Source: Bifidobacterium phasiani | GTDB lineage: Bacteria; Actinomycetota; Actinomycetes; Actinomycetales; Bifidobacteriaceae | Direction: 5' to 3' | DNA length: 64,000 bases | NCBI RefSeq assembly: GCF_019331775.1 | Contig: NZ_JAHBBD010000015.1 | Location: 1 to 64,000, forward strand | Shown: positions 17,142 to 25,889 of the stretch, piece after piece | How the letters are laid out: each line of letters starts with the position of its first letter | Position numbering within the stretch: the first letter of the stretch is position 1 | Made by a program: the position numbers and the translations under genes | Notes under the pieces: generated by a model | What the model was told of the DNA's origin: nothing | What the model saw: only the letters and a program-made list of their open reading frames with translations | Database searches by the model: none

Positions 17142-17999
17142 CTACGGCCGTCCGACGAACGGCGTGGCCGCGCGGATCAGCTCGCGCGTGTACGGATCCG
17201 ACGGCGCGGCCAGCAGCCGGCCGGTCGGCCCCTGCTCGACGACGCGGCCGTCGTGCAGCACCACGACGCGGTCGGCGATGTGCTGCACCACGCCGAGGTC
17301 GTGCGAGACCATGATCAGTGCCATGTCGGGCCGGCGGTCGCGGATCGCGGCGAACGCGTCGAGGATCTGCACGCGCGCGGCCACGTCGATGGCGCTCATC
17401 GGCTCGTCGGCCAGCACCACCTTCGGCTCGTTGACGATCGCCCGCGCGATGGCGACGCGCTGCGCCTGCCCGCCGGACAGATCGACCGGATACCGCCCGA
17501 GGAACGTCGCCGGCTCCAATCCGACGGTGCGCAGCGCCTGCGCGACGCGCCGGCCCACCTCGTCGGCGGGCATGCCGCGGTGCCGCAGCCGCAGCGGCTC
17601 GGCCACCGAACGCGCCACGGTCCAGCGCGGGTCCAGCGACGAGAACGGATCCTGGAACACCAGCCCCGACCCGCGGCGCAGCGCCTGCCGGCCGGGAGCC
17701 CTCCTGCCGCCCGTCACCGCGGCCCCGCGGTAGGCGACCGTTCCGGCGTCGGCCGTCTCCAGCCCCAGCAGGATGCGGGTCAGCGTCGACTTGCCCGAAC
17801 CCGAGCCGCCGATGACGGCCAGGCACTCCCCCTCGCGCACGTCGACCGACACGTCGAACAGCACCTGCCGCCGGGCGGCGCCGCGGCCGAAGGACTTGTC
17901 GATGTGGGCGCCGCGCAGCATCGGCGCGCCGGGCGCCTCCGCGCCCTCACCCGTCGGGGCTTCCGTGCGCTGCGCCGTCCCCGTCAATCCGTTCTTCAT
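17142..17999 (-). CDS. Peptide-type ABC transporter ATP-binding protein (DppF/OppF)
   Basis: A 285-residue ABC ATPase, the last gene of a dppBCDF-type operon. It has Walker A GGSGSGKST, Q-loop VFQDPFSSLDPRWTV (diagnostic of the oligopeptide/dipeptide family), signature DLSGGQAQR, Walker B VVLADEPMSAID and H-loop IMVSHDLG. It hydrolyses ATP to power uptake with its DppD partner. ATG 17999 overlaps the dppD stop by four bases. The first ~27 residues are a low-complexity extension before the ABC domain. It ends 25 bases from the convergent ECF operon. Confidence 0.9.
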   Translation of the reverse strand: MKNGLTGTAQRTEAPTGEGAEAPGAPMLRGAHIDKSFGRGAARRQVLFDVSVDVREGECLAVIGGSGSGKSTLTRILLGLETADAGTVAYRGAAVTGGRRAPGRQALRRGSGLVFQDPFSSLDPRWTVARSVAEPLRLRHRGMPADEVGRRVAQALRTVGLEPATFLGRYPVDLSGGQAQRVAIARAIVNEPKVVLADEPMSAIDVAARVQILDAFAAIRDRRPDMALIMVSHDLGVVQHIADRVVVLHDGRVVEQGPTGRLLAAPSDPYTRELIRAATPFVGRP

Positions 18000-18844
18000 G
18001 CCATGTCCTTTTCTTCCACGGCCGCATCGCCGGCCGTATCGCCACCGCCACTACCGCCATCGTCACCGCCGCCGGGCCGCAGCGCCAGCGCGCGGGCCGC
18101 GTCGACCAGACGGGCGGTGCGCGCGTCGGCCGGATGCTCCAGCAGGTCCGCCGTGGCGCCGGTCTCCACGATCCGCCCGGCGTCGAGCACCGCGCAGCGG
18201 GTCGTCGCGCGGGCCAGCACCGAGAAGTCATGCGTGATGAACAGCATCGAGGCGCCGGCGTCGTCGACCAGCGAGACCAGCAGGTCCACGATCTGCCGCT
18301 GGGTGATCGAGTCGAGGGCCGTGGTCGGCTCGTCGGCGACGATCAGCCGCGGCGAGGTCACCAGCGCGGCGGCGATGCCGACGCGCTGCCGCTGCCCGCC
18401 GGACAGCTCGTGCGGGTACTTCGACGCCACGTCGGCGGGCAGCCCGACCCGCTCGAGCATCGCGGCGACGCGTTCGGCGCGTTCGGCTCGGCTCAGGTCG
18501 TAGTGCAGGCGCAGCGGCAGCGCGACCTGCCGGCCCACGGTGAGCACCGGGTTGAGTGTGGCGGCCGGATTCTGGAACACCATGCCCGTATAGCGGCCGC
18601 GCAGGTCGGCGAGCGCCCGGTCCGGCGCGCCGACGACCTGCGTGCCGTCCAGGCGGATCGACCCGCTCGCCTCGGCCTGCACCGGCAGCAGTCCCAGCAT
18701 CGCGCGCGCGATCATCGACTTGCCGGAGCCGGAGGAGCCGATCAGGCCGACGCGTTCGCCGTCGCCGATCGACAGGTCGACGCCGTGCACGATGTCGCGC
18801 CCGCCGATCGCGATGCGCAGTCCCGAGATCTCCACGGCCATCAT
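17996..18844 (-). CDS. Peptide-type ABC transporter ATP-binding protein (DppD/OppD)
   Basis: A 282-residue ABC ATPase. It has Walker A GSSGSGKSM (Met where Thr is usual), Q-loop VFQNPAATLNPVLTV, signature ELSGGQRQR, Walker B LIVADEPTTALD and H-loop LFITHDFSV. The C-terminal iron-sulfur/peptide motif of many OppD proteins is not seen; the tail is Gly/Asp-rich and short. It starts with two methionines (ATG 18844 and 18841), the first overlapping the dppC stop by four bases. Confidence 0.9.
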   Translation of the reverse strand: MMAVEISGLRIAIGGRDIVHGVDLSIGDGERVGLIGSSGSGKSMIARAMLGLLPVQAEASGSIRLDGTQVVGAPDRALADLRGRYTGMVFQNPAATLNPVLTVGRQVALPLRLHYDLSRAERAERVAAMLERVGLPADVASKYPHELSGGQRQRVGIAAALVTSPRLIVADEPTTALDSITQRQIVDLLVSLVDDAGASMLFITHDFSVLARATTRCAVLDAGRIVETGATADLLEHPADARTARLVDAARALALRPGGGDDGGSGGGDTAGDAAVEEKDMA

Positions 18845-19719
18845 GCCTCCGTTTCCTCGACGGCGACCCGCCGCAGCGCCGGGTTGCCCACCGGGTCGAC
18901 GGCGTCGCGCAGCGCGTCGCCGAACAGGTTCAGGGCGACCACCACGACGGTGACCACCAGGCCGGGCCACAGCACGGTCAGCGGATACACGGTGATGAAC
19001 CGCACCGTGGTGGCCAGCGAATGCCCCCAGCTCGGGGTGCCGGAGGGCACGCCGACGCCCAGGTAGGTCAGGCCGGATTCGGCGAGCACCGCGGTGCCGG
19101 CCGACAGCGACAGCTGCACCAGCAGCACCGGCAGGATGTTGGGCACGATGTGCCCGAACAGCACGCGGACGCCGGAGGCGCCGTTCGAGACCGCCGACTC
19201 CACATACGCCGACCGCGCGACGAGCAGCGCCTGGGGCCTGGCCACGCGCGCGAGGTTCAGCCCGTACCCGAACCCGCAGGCGACGACGATCACCGCCACC
19301 GACGCGCCGAGCGGCACCGCCAGGATCAGCGCGATCAGGATCGTCGGCACGGAGATCAGCGCGTCCACCGCCACCACCGAGGTGTTCGCCAGCACCGAAT
19401 TGCGCGCCGTCATCGCCGCGATCAGCAGCAGGCCGAGCGCCCCGGCGAACAGCACGGTCAGGATCACGATGAGCAGGTCGGTGCGCGAGCCGGCCATCAG
19501 CCAGCTGACGATGTCGGCGCCCGTGCCGTCCGTGCCCAGCCAGTGCTCGGCGGACGGCGCGGCCCACACGTCATAGCCGTCGGTCCGCCACAGCGGCTGC
19601 GGCGTCCATACCAGCGAGACCAGCGAGACCAGGACCCACAGCCCCAGCACGACCAGGGAGAAGCGTCCGCCGGCCCGCCGCCACAGCGACGAGACGATCG
19701 CACCGAATCGGGCCATCAT
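18841..19719 (-). CDS. Peptide-type ABC transporter permease (DppC/OppC)
   Basis: A 292-residue permease of the binding-protein-dependent transport family. A first TM (FSLVVLGLWVLVSLVSLVW) is followed by the periplasmic HWLGTDGTGADIVSWLM motif typical of DppC, then about five TM segments. The EAA-like cytoplasmic loop is VESAVSNGASGVRVLFGHIVPN. It starts MM at 19719, overlapping the dppB stop by four bases. It pairs with DppB to form the channel. Confidence 0.9.
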   Translation of the reverse strand: MMARFGAIVSSLWRRAGGRFSLVVLGLWVLVSLVSLVWTPQPLWRTDGYDVWAAPSAEHWLGTDGTGADIVSWLMAGSRTDLLIVILTVLFAGALGLLLIAAMTARNSVLANTSVVAVDALISVPTILIALILAVPLGASVAVIVVACGFGYGLNLARVARPQALLVARSAYVESAVSNGASGVRVLFGHIVPNILPVLLVQLSLSAGTAVLAESGLTYLGVGVPSGTPSWGHSLATTVRFITVYPLTVLWPGLVVTVVVVALNLFGDALRDAVDPVGNPALRRVAVEETEA

Positions 19720-20687
19720 CGTCCTCCTTCCCCGGCGGCCGTCTTCAGCCTGGGGTCGAGCGCGCGGTGCGCCAGGTCGACCGCCAGGCCGATGAGCAGG
19801 AAGAACGCCGCCAGCATGAACAGCTCGCTCTGCACGGCGATCAGGTCGCGGTTGCCGACGTCGGTGACCAGCCCGGTGCCCAGGCCGGGCAGCGCGAACA
19901 GGTTCTCGATGACCATGACGCCGGTGATCATCTCGGCGAAGGTCAGGCCGACGACCGACACCAGCTGCGGCGTCGCCAGGCGCAGCCCGACCCGCAGGAC
20001 GGCCTGCGTGCGCGTCATGCCGCAGGACATCGCCATCTCGACGTATCCCGACGACGCCAGCTCGCCCAGCGCGGAACGCGTGTAGCGCATCAGGCTCGCG
20101 CCGACGATGACGCCGACGGCCAGCGCCGGCAGGGTCAGCGAGACCAGCGCCTCGCCGGGGGCGTCCCAGCCGTCGGCGGGGAACCCCTGCGAGGGCAGCA
20201 CGCCGATCAGCCCCACGCCGCGGCCGAACAGCAGGATCAGCAGCAGGCCGCCCCACAGCGCGGGGATCGCGCCGCCGATGACGGCCGCCAGCTGGAACGC
20301 GCCGCGCGCCCGGCGACCGCGGGCCAGCGCGGCCGCGCAGCCCAGCGGGATGCCGAGCGCCATCGCGATCGCCAGTCCCATCACGATCAGCGGGAAGGTG
20401 ACCGAGGCGCGTTGCGCCACCTGGCCGCTGATCGAGCGGCCGGTCAGCATCGAGGTGCCGAAGTCGCCGCGCAGCAGCGCGCCCAGCCAGTCGAGGTACT
20501 GCACGGCGAGCGGGCGGTTCAGCCCGAGCTGCTCGCGCAGCTGCTCGACGCGCTCGGGCGGCGAGTTCAGCCCGGCCATGACCGAGGCCATGTCGCCGGG
20601 CAGGACGCGCAGCGCCGCGAACACGACGACCGAGATCGCCAGCAGCGCCACGACGAACAGCGCCAGGCGACGCACGATGAATCGCAT
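19716..20687 (-). CDS. Peptide-type ABC transporter permease (DppB/OppB)
   Basis: A 323-residue permease. The N-terminal RFIVRRLALFVVALLAISVVVF segment and LRVLPGD are characteristic of DppB. The EAA loop is VEMAMSCGMTRTQAVLRVGLR, and the ending FFLLIGLAVDLAHRALDPRLK is also typical. ATG 20687 is preceded by GAAAGGAGCGTCG, clearly the true start; the longer upstream frame is a Pro/Arg-rich artefact. It is the first gene of the BCDF block and 312 bases downstream of its likely binding-protein gene. Confidence 0.92.
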   Translation of the reverse strand: MRFIVRRLALFVVALLAISVVVFAALRVLPGDMASVMAGLNSPPERVEQLREQLGLNRPLAVQYLDWLGALLRGDFGTSMLTGRSISGQVAQRASVTFPLIVMGLAIAMALGIPLGCAAALARGRRARGAFQLAAVIGGAIPALWGGLLLILLFGRGVGLIGVLPSQGFPADGWDAPGEALVSLTLPALAVGVIVGASLMRYTRSALGELASSGYVEMAMSCGMTRTQAVLRVGLRLATPQLVSVVGLTFAEMITGVMVIENLFALPGLGTGLVTDVGNRDLIAVQSELFMLAAFFLLIGLAVDLAHRALDPRLKTAAGEGGR

Positions 20688-20798
20688 CGACGCTCCTTTC
20701 TCGTATGTATCCGCCTTCCGCCCTCCCGCGGCCATGCCGTCGGGGGCGGGGCGGCGGCAGCCTCCGTGTCGCGGCCGTGCCGCCCCGGCGGACGCCTT

Positions 20799-20928
20799 CG
20801 GTGGGCACTTATGGGCTTCCGTAGGCACCCCGGCCGCGCATCACGCCAGGACGGATGGCGGCATTCCGCCGTTTTTTATCCGGGGTGTCCGAAGTGCGGT
20901 GCCTACGGAAGCCCTCATGTGCCTACCG
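20799..20928. repeat. Nested intergenic inverted repeats
   Basis: Arms 20799-20829 and 20898-20928 pair, perfectly over the inner half (CTTCCGTAGGCACC with GGTGCCTACGGAAG) and with several mismatches outside. Between them, GGCGG-CATT-CCGCC followed by GTTTTTT (about 20858-20877) looks like an intrinsic terminator on the plus strand, where no upstream plus-strand gene ends. The block fills the gap between the binding-protein gene and dppB and may set differential expression within the operon. Confidence 0.7.
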
Positions 20929-20999
20929 AATGTCCGTCGGAGCCGCATCGAACGGGTTCCACGTCGCCGTGCCGCGAATCGGGGCGTCCGACAGCGGCG

Positions 21000-22604
21000 T
21001 CAGGCCGTGTAGGTCACGTCCCACAGCGGCAGCTGCGTCTGATTGAGGTTCACCGGGAAGCCTTCGACGCCGTTGTCCCACGCCGAGGTCACGCGGTAGT
21101 TGAACAGCCAGTCGGCGGCCGCGTCCTGGGACACGATGCGCGCGGCCCGGGCCAGCAGCGCGTCGCGCTCCGCGTCGTCGGTGGCGGCGAGCGCCCGCGC
21201 GTACAGGTCCTGCACCTCGGGGCTGTCGTAGTTGTAGTAGTAGTCCGGGTCGGCCCACTGGTAGAAGTCGTGGCTCTCGTTGTGGTCCACCAGCGAGAGG
21301 TCGTAGTCCCTGTTGGTGTACACGTCCTGCAGCCAGGTGGAGAACTCCACGACCTCGACGTCCAGGTCGATGCCGATCTCGCGCAGCTGCGAGCGCAGCT
21401 GGTCGCCCAGCTCGGTGCCGTAGGTGTTGGCGTACTCCAGCCGGAGCGTCAGCGGGTTGTCCTGGCTGTAGCCGGCCTCGGCCATCAGCGCGCGGGCCCG
21501 GTCCAGATCGTAGGGGTACACGTCGGTCAGGTCCTCGTACCCGGGGTCGAGCGAGGGGATCGGGCCGCCGAGCGCCGCGTCAGTGCCGCCGCGCGAGGCG
21601 ATGATCTCGTCGTGGTTGATGGCGCAGCGGATGGCCTGGCGGATGCGGATGTCGGCGGTGTGCTCGCCGGCGGAGTTGAACGCGAGCACGTACTTGTCGG
21701 TGCCGTCGCCGGCCTTGACGGTGTAGCGCTCCTCGTTCTCGCGGAACTGGTCGGCCAGGCTGTCGCTGATCGGCGCGAGCACCTGCACGTCGCCGGAGGC
21801 GAGGGCGTTCACCGCCGCGTTGTCGTCGGCGAAGTAGCGCACGACGACGGTGGGGGTCTTCGCCTGGTGCCCGCCCCAGTAGTCGGGGTTGGCGGTCAGC
21901 GTGATCGAGTCGTTGGCGCGGAAGTCGCTGACCAGATACGGACCGGAGCCGACGGCCTCGGTCTGCGCGTCGTAGTCGGCGTCGCGGTCGAGCACCAGGC
22001 CGCAGCGGCCGGTGAGGGCCCACAGCAGGTTCGAGTTCGGCGCGCTGAGCCGCAGCTCCACGGTGTTCGCGTCGGTCGCGGCGATGGACTCGAAGTTGGC
22101 CAGCGACGAGGCGTCGTGGTACTGGTTGTCGACCAGGTCCCGGATGGACCAGACCACGTCCTCGGCGTCGAGCACGTCGCCGTTGGAGAAGGTCATGTTC
22201 TCGTTGAGGTGGAAGGTGTAGGTCAGGCCGTCCGCGCTCTCCTCCCAGCTGCTGGCGAGCGCCGGCACGACCTGGTTGTTCTCGTCGCGCGCCACGAGGC
22301 CCTCGTAGACGTTGCCGATGAGGATCTGGTCGAGCGCGCTGCCGGACTGGTTGCGGATGTCGAGGTTGGTCGGGGCGAGCTTGAGGCCGATGGTCACGGT
22401 GTCGGAGGCGCCGGCGGCCCGGTCGCCGCCGGAGCGGGTCACGCCGACCACGACGCCGACCACGATGGCCACGGCGGCCACCGCCGCCAGGACGATCCAG
22501 CCCCACGGGCGCCGATGCGGGGTCTTGACGCGCGCGTTCAGCGACGCGTCGGTGCTTGCTGCGGTTGCGCCGGCGTCGCCGTGCGCACCATTGGTATCAG
22601 ACAT
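21000..22604 (-). CDS. Peptide-type solute-binding protein (family 5), membrane-anchored
   Basis: A 534-residue extracellular solute-binding protein of the DppA/OppA family: VPALASSWEESADGLTYTFHLNENMTFSNGD is the family signature region, followed by GSGPYLVSDF and the C-terminal lobe. It delivers its ligand, probably a peptide, to the DppBCDF transporter encoded just downstream. Instead of a lipobox it has one hydrophobic segment (about residues 37-57, WIVLAAVAAVAIVVGVVVGV) after a basic stretch, so it is likely held by an uncleaved N-terminal anchor; no Cys follows. ATG 22604 has an AAGGGA site. It is divergent from coaX. Confidence 0.88.
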   Translation of the reverse strand: MSDTNGAHGDAGATAASTDASLNARVKTPHRRPWGWIVLAAVAAVAIVVGVVVGVTRSGGDRAAGASDTVTIGLKLAPTNLDIRNQSGSALDQILIGNVYEGLVARDENNQVVPALASSWEESADGLTYTFHLNENMTFSNGDVLDAEDVVWSIRDLVDNQYHDASSLANFESIAATDANTVELRLSAPNSNLLWALTGRCGLVLDRDADYDAQTEAVGSGPYLVSDFRANDSITLTANPDYWGGHQAKTPTVVVRYFADDNAAVNALASGDVQVLAPISDSLADQFRENEERYTVKAGDGTDKYVLAFNSAGEHTADIRIRQAIRCAINHDEIIASRGGTDAALGGPIPSLDPGYEDLTDVYPYDLDRARALMAEAGYSQDNPLTLRLEYANTYGTELGDQLRSQLREIGIDLDVEVVEFSTWLQDVYTNRDYDLSLVDHNESHDFYQWADPDYYYNYDSPEVQDLYARALAATDDAERDALLARAARIVSQDAAADWLFNYRVTSAWDNGVEGFPVNLNQTQLPLWDVTYTA

Positions 22605-22797
22605 GGTTGTCCCTTATGTCGTTATGCGTTGTATCCATATGCGCCGCGGCCCGCGCGCCGGCCGGCGCATGGGCGCGGCGGCCCGCCGGTCCGGCGGTCC
22701 GGTTGGCCGCCCGTCGAGGGTCGACCACCGGGGTTCATTGTACCGCCGGGCGCCAACAGGAACGCCGGGCGCATCACGGGCGCATTATGATGGAGGC

Positions 22798-23562
22798 ATG
22801 CTAGTAGCGGTAGACATCGGCAACACCAACATCGTGCTCGGCTTCCTCGACGGCGACGACATCGCCGGGACGTACCGCATCACCACGAAGGCGGACCACA
22901 CCTCCGACGAGTACGGGCTGATGATCACCGACTTCCTGCGGCTGAGCGGCTTCCGTCCCGACGACGTCGAGGACGTGATCATCGCCTCGGTGGTGCCGAA
23001 GGTGATGCACTCCTTCCGCGCCAGCATCGTCAAGTTCCTCGGCATCGACCCGATGATCGTCGGGCCGGGCGTGCGTTCGGGCATCAACATCCGGCTGGAC
23101 GACCCCAAGTCGCTGGGCGCCGACTGCCTGGCCGACTGCGCCGGCGCCTACTACGTGTACGGCGGCCCGGTGCTGGTCGCCGACTTCGGCACGGCGACGA
23201 CGTTCAACTACGTCGACGCGCGCGGCACGATCACCTGCGGACTGATCGAGCCGGGCATCCGCACGGCGGCGGCCGCGTTGTGGTCCGGCACCGCGCAGCT
23301 GCCGGAGGTGGAGATCACGCGCCCCGACTCGATCCTCGCCAAGGGCACGCAGACCGCGATGCAGGCGGGGCTGTACTACGGGTTCCTGGGCAGCATCGAA
23401 CGCACGATCGAGCAGTTCCACGCGGAGATCGGCGAGGACTTCAAGGTCGTGGCCACCGGCGGCCTGGGCCGCGTGTTCATGGACGACACCGACCTGATCG
23501 ACGTGTACGACCCGGATCTGATCTTCAAGGGCATGGCCCTGATCCACGCGCGCAACGCGTGA
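22798..23562 (+). CDS. coaX: Type III pantothenate kinase
   Basis: A 254-residue ASKHA-fold enzyme that phosphorylates pantothenate, the first step of coenzyme A synthesis. VDIGNTNIVLG is the ATP phosphate-binding motif with the conserved Asp. GPGVRSGI and GADCLADCAGAYYVYG bind pantothenate and the partner subunit, and VADFGTATTFN is phosphate-2. The C-terminal VVATGGLGRVF binds adenine. Length is normal. ATG 22798 has GGAGG directly upstream. Type III enzymes are usually insensitive to CoA feedback and require a monovalent cation. Confidence 0.95.
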   Translation: MLVAVDIGNTNIVLGFLDGDDIAGTYRITTKADHTSDEYGLMITDFLRLSGFRPDDVEDVIIASVVPKVMHSFRASIVKFLGIDPMIVGPGVRSGINIRLDDPKSLGADCLADCAGAYYVYGGPVLVADFGTATTFNYVDARGTITCGLIEPGIRTAAAALWSGTAQLPEVEITRPDSILAKGTQTAMQAGLYYGFLGSIERTIEQFHAEIGEDFKVVATGGLGRVFMDDTDLIDVYDPDLIFKGMALIHARNA

Positions 23563-23646
23563 TCCACGCGGCGGGCGGCCGGCGACGGTCCGCCCGCAAG
23601 GACGGCATGCTCCTGCCCCTACGCGCCCTCGCCTCTAACCCTACGC

Positions 23647-23716
23647 GCACAATGTGCAGTTTCTCACGCTGAGTGGCCATTTTCTTGGTCTCAGCGTGAG
23701 AAACTGCACATTGTGC
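23647..23716. repeat. Perfect 27-bp inverted repeat, GCACAATGTGC family
   Basis: Arms 23647-23673 and 23690-23716 are exact complements with a 16-base loop (TGGCCATTTTCTTGGT). It lies downstream of coaX in the tail-to-tail gap before the sugar-binding protein gene. The stem is long and there is no T tract directly after it. The arm sequence ACGCGCACAATGTGCAG...ACGCT is shared with 34112-34146 (inverted). Confidence 0.9.
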
Positions 23717-23826
23717 CACCAGTACGGAGGCACATTGTATATATGGCCGGGAACTCTTCTGAGGGGATGAATCCGGAGGAGATAAATTCGGAGGGAATGG
23801 TCCGGAGATGGGTGGGCGGGCGGCGC

Positions 23827-25239
23827 TCAGGAGGCGGCGCTCATCTCGAATCCCTGGTTGGTGCCGTATTCGAGCAGGTCGCTCTGCCATGCCTCGACGC
23901 CGTCCATCAGCGTGATGCGCTTGCCCGGATGCTCGGGCAGCTCGATCTCGTCGCCGTCGGCGTCGGTCTCGCCGGCCTCGCGCCGCGCCAGCGCGTCATA
24001 GTAGCGCTGCGCGGCCTTCGACCACCGGTAGGCGTCGCCGACCGTGGACCGGAAGTCGCTGCGCGCGTACACCTCGAACGGCAGGTACTGGTAGCCTACA
24101 GACACGTCCTGCGCGGCGTCGGCGAGCACCTTGTTGTACTCCTGACCGCCGAAGTACGGGATGTCGATGCCGCGCGCATCGGTGACGGTGGTCCGGTTCA
24201 GGAACTCCTCGCTGTCCAGCGTGGCGTTGTCGGCCGGGAACGCGCCGCCCGCGACGCGCGTGGCGATACCGTCGGCGTCGTGGCAGACGTATTCGATGAA
24301 CCGCCACGCCGCGTCCGGCTTGCGGGTGGACTGCAGCACGGCCAGCGCCGAGCCGCCGTTCTCCGCGTTCGTCCGCGAGCCGTCCGCGGTCGGCATGTAG
24401 GTGACGCGCCACAGCCCCGAGCCGCCCGGCACGTCGGCGAGCAGCAGCGAGGGCATCCACGCGCCCGAGAACACGGAGGCGACCGTGCCGTCGCCGAGCG
24501 CCCGCTCCCATTCGTCGGACCAGGTGGTCAGATGCGTGTCGACCAGCCCCTCGTCGATCATCCGCTGCCAGAACTCGGCGAATCGCGCCACGCCGTCGTC
24601 GGTGTCCAGGCACACGGTCACGGACTTGCCGTCCTGCGAGGTGAGGAACGGGCGGCCGCCGGCGAGCCAGACCATCGCGTTGAAGAAGCTGGCGTCGCCG
24701 GCGTCGGCCGTGATGTACACGCCGATCTGCTTGAGCTTCTTGGCCGCCTCGTAGTAGTCGTCCCACGTGCGGATCCGCGTGGCGTCCACGCCGGCCTGCT
24801 CGAACACGTCGGCGTTGTAGAAGAACGCCATCGGGCCGGAGTCCATCGGCAGGCCGTAGACCGTGCCGTTGAGCCGCACCGACGACCAGGTGCCCGGCGT
24901 GTAGAAGTCGCCGTAGCCCCCGGTACGGTCGGTGATGTCGAGCAGCTGTCCGCTCACCGCGTACTGGCCGAGCGCGAAGTATTCGAGCTGCACCACGTCG
25001 GGCAGGCCGTAGCCGTCCTGGATGGCGCGGTTGAGGTTGTCGTAGCCGCTGGTGTTCAGCCAGTCGACGCGGATGTCGGGGTTGTCCGCCTCGAAGCCGT
25101 CGATCACGGCCCCCATGCTCGGTTCCCACGACCACACGGTGATGACGGTGCGCGTATCGACGGCGCCCGCGCATCCGGAGGCGACCGTCAGCAGGGTCGC
25201 GGCCGCGATCGCCGCGGGGATGGTCCGCATGCGTGCCAT
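23827..25239 (-). CDS. Sugar ABC transporter substrate-binding lipoprotein, orphan
   Basis: A 470-residue family 1 solute-binding protein. The N-terminal signal ends in a lipobox (LTVASGC), so it is a lipoprotein. Typical features: VWSWEPSMGAVIDGFEADNPDIRVDW, DVVQLEYFALGQYAVSG, GTVYGLPMDSGPMAFFYN and SGAWMPSLLL. The C-terminal GGAFPADNATLDSEEF...YFGGQEYNKVLADAAQ closely resembles the truncated gene at 25551-25889, so the two are paralogues. No permease or ATPase gene is adjacent, so it must use a transporter encoded elsewhere or be a leftover of a lost operon. ATG 25239 has AAAGGAACAGCC upstream. Confidence 0.88.
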   Translation of the reverse strand: MARMRTIPAAIAAATLLTVASGCAGAVDTRTVITVWSWEPSMGAVIDGFEADNPDIRVDWLNTSGYDNLNRAIQDGYGLPDVVQLEYFALGQYAVSGQLLDITDRTGGYGDFYTPGTWSSVRLNGTVYGLPMDSGPMAFFYNADVFEQAGVDATRIRTWDDYYEAAKKLKQIGVYITADAGDASFFNAMVWLAGGRPFLTSQDGKSVTVCLDTDDGVARFAEFWQRMIDEGLVDTHLTTWSDEWERALGDGTVASVFSGAWMPSLLLADVPGGSGLWRVTYMPTADGSRTNAENGGSALAVLQSTRKPDAAWRFIEYVCHDADGIATRVAGGAFPADNATLDSEEFLNRTTVTDARGIDIPYFGGQEYNKVLADAAQDVSVGYQYLPFEVYARSDFRSTVGDAYRWSKAAQRYYDALARREAGETDADGDEIELPEHPGKRITLMDGVEAWQSDLLEYGTNQGFEMSAAS

Positions 25240-25343
25240 GGCTGTTCCTTTCGTCCCGTCGGTGCCGGTCGCGGGCTGCCGACCGGTCTCCCGGCGTCGG
25301 GCGGCCCGCGACACGCCGACTCCTTCCGCAAGGTTACGGCATT

Positions 25344-25385
25344 AGTCTGCGGACGATCGCGACAATCCGCGATTGTCCGCAGACT
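25344..25385. repeat. Inverted repeat, dispersed family 2, copy 2
   Basis: Arms 25344-25361 and 25368-25385 (18 bp, one G:T-type mismatch) with a 6-base loop. The right arm and following bases (CCGCAGACTATCCCCCG, then CCGCGGA and CCGGCGTGTCGCCC) match the right part of the 12688-12790 element. It is in the 311-base gap upstream of the orphan binding-protein gene; the gap otherwise holds only the hairpin at 25491-25524. Confidence 0.75.
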
Positions 25386-25490
25386 ATCCCCCGATTCCCG
25401 CGGATGGGGCCGGCGTGTCGCCCACGCCCACACACACCGGCCCCACACCGCCCGCACCATCCTGCTCCTCCCTACACACCACACACAGGA

Positions 25491-25524
25491 AAGCGCGCAC
25501 GCCGGCGGACCGGTGTGCGCGCTT
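25491..25524. terminator. Hairpin downstream of the truncated binding-protein gene
   Basis: Arms 25491-25505 and 25510-25524 (AAGCGCGCACGCCGG with its near-exact complement, one mismatch) lie 27 bases past the stop of the minus-strand remnant. The stem ends in AAGCGCGC/GCGCGCTT, like the one at 26122-26161. Confidence 0.6.
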
Positions 25525-25550
25525 GGGTGGGCGGATGGATGGGCGTGAGG

Positions 25551-25889
25551 CTACTCGACCGTGTAGCCCTGCTGCTCGGCGTAGTCCTTCAGGCTGGTCT
25601 CCCAGTCGGCCACGCCCTCGGCGAGCGTGATGCTCTTGTCCGAGTAGGCGGAGCCGATGTAGTCGCCGAAGGTGTTGCGGGCGTTGACCTCGAAGGGCAG
25701 GAACTGGTAGCCGGTGGAGACGTTGGCCGCGGCCTCGGCGAGCGCGCGGTTGAACTCCTGGCCGCCGAAGTACTCGTGCTCGTTGCCATCGGAGTCGGTC
25801 AGCGCGGTCATGCCCAGGAAGTCCTCGGACGCCAGGGTGTCGTTGTCGGCCGGGAAGGCGCCGCCGTCGACGCGCACGCCCTGGCCGTC
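25551..25889 (-). pseudogene. 3' remnant of a sugar-binding protein gene
   Basis: Only the last ~112 codons remain. DGQGVRVDGGAFPADNDTL, then YFGGQEFNRALAEAAANVSTGYQFLPFEVNAR, aligns with the C-terminus of the intact paralogue at 23827-25239 (DGIATRVAGGAFPADN, YFGGQEYNKVLADAAQ). Homology stops abruptly at about 25889, where the sequence becomes, in the opposite direction, the C-terminus of an arabinofuranosidase. There is no signal peptide, start or ribosome-binding site, so the fragment cannot be functional. Confidence 0.85.
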
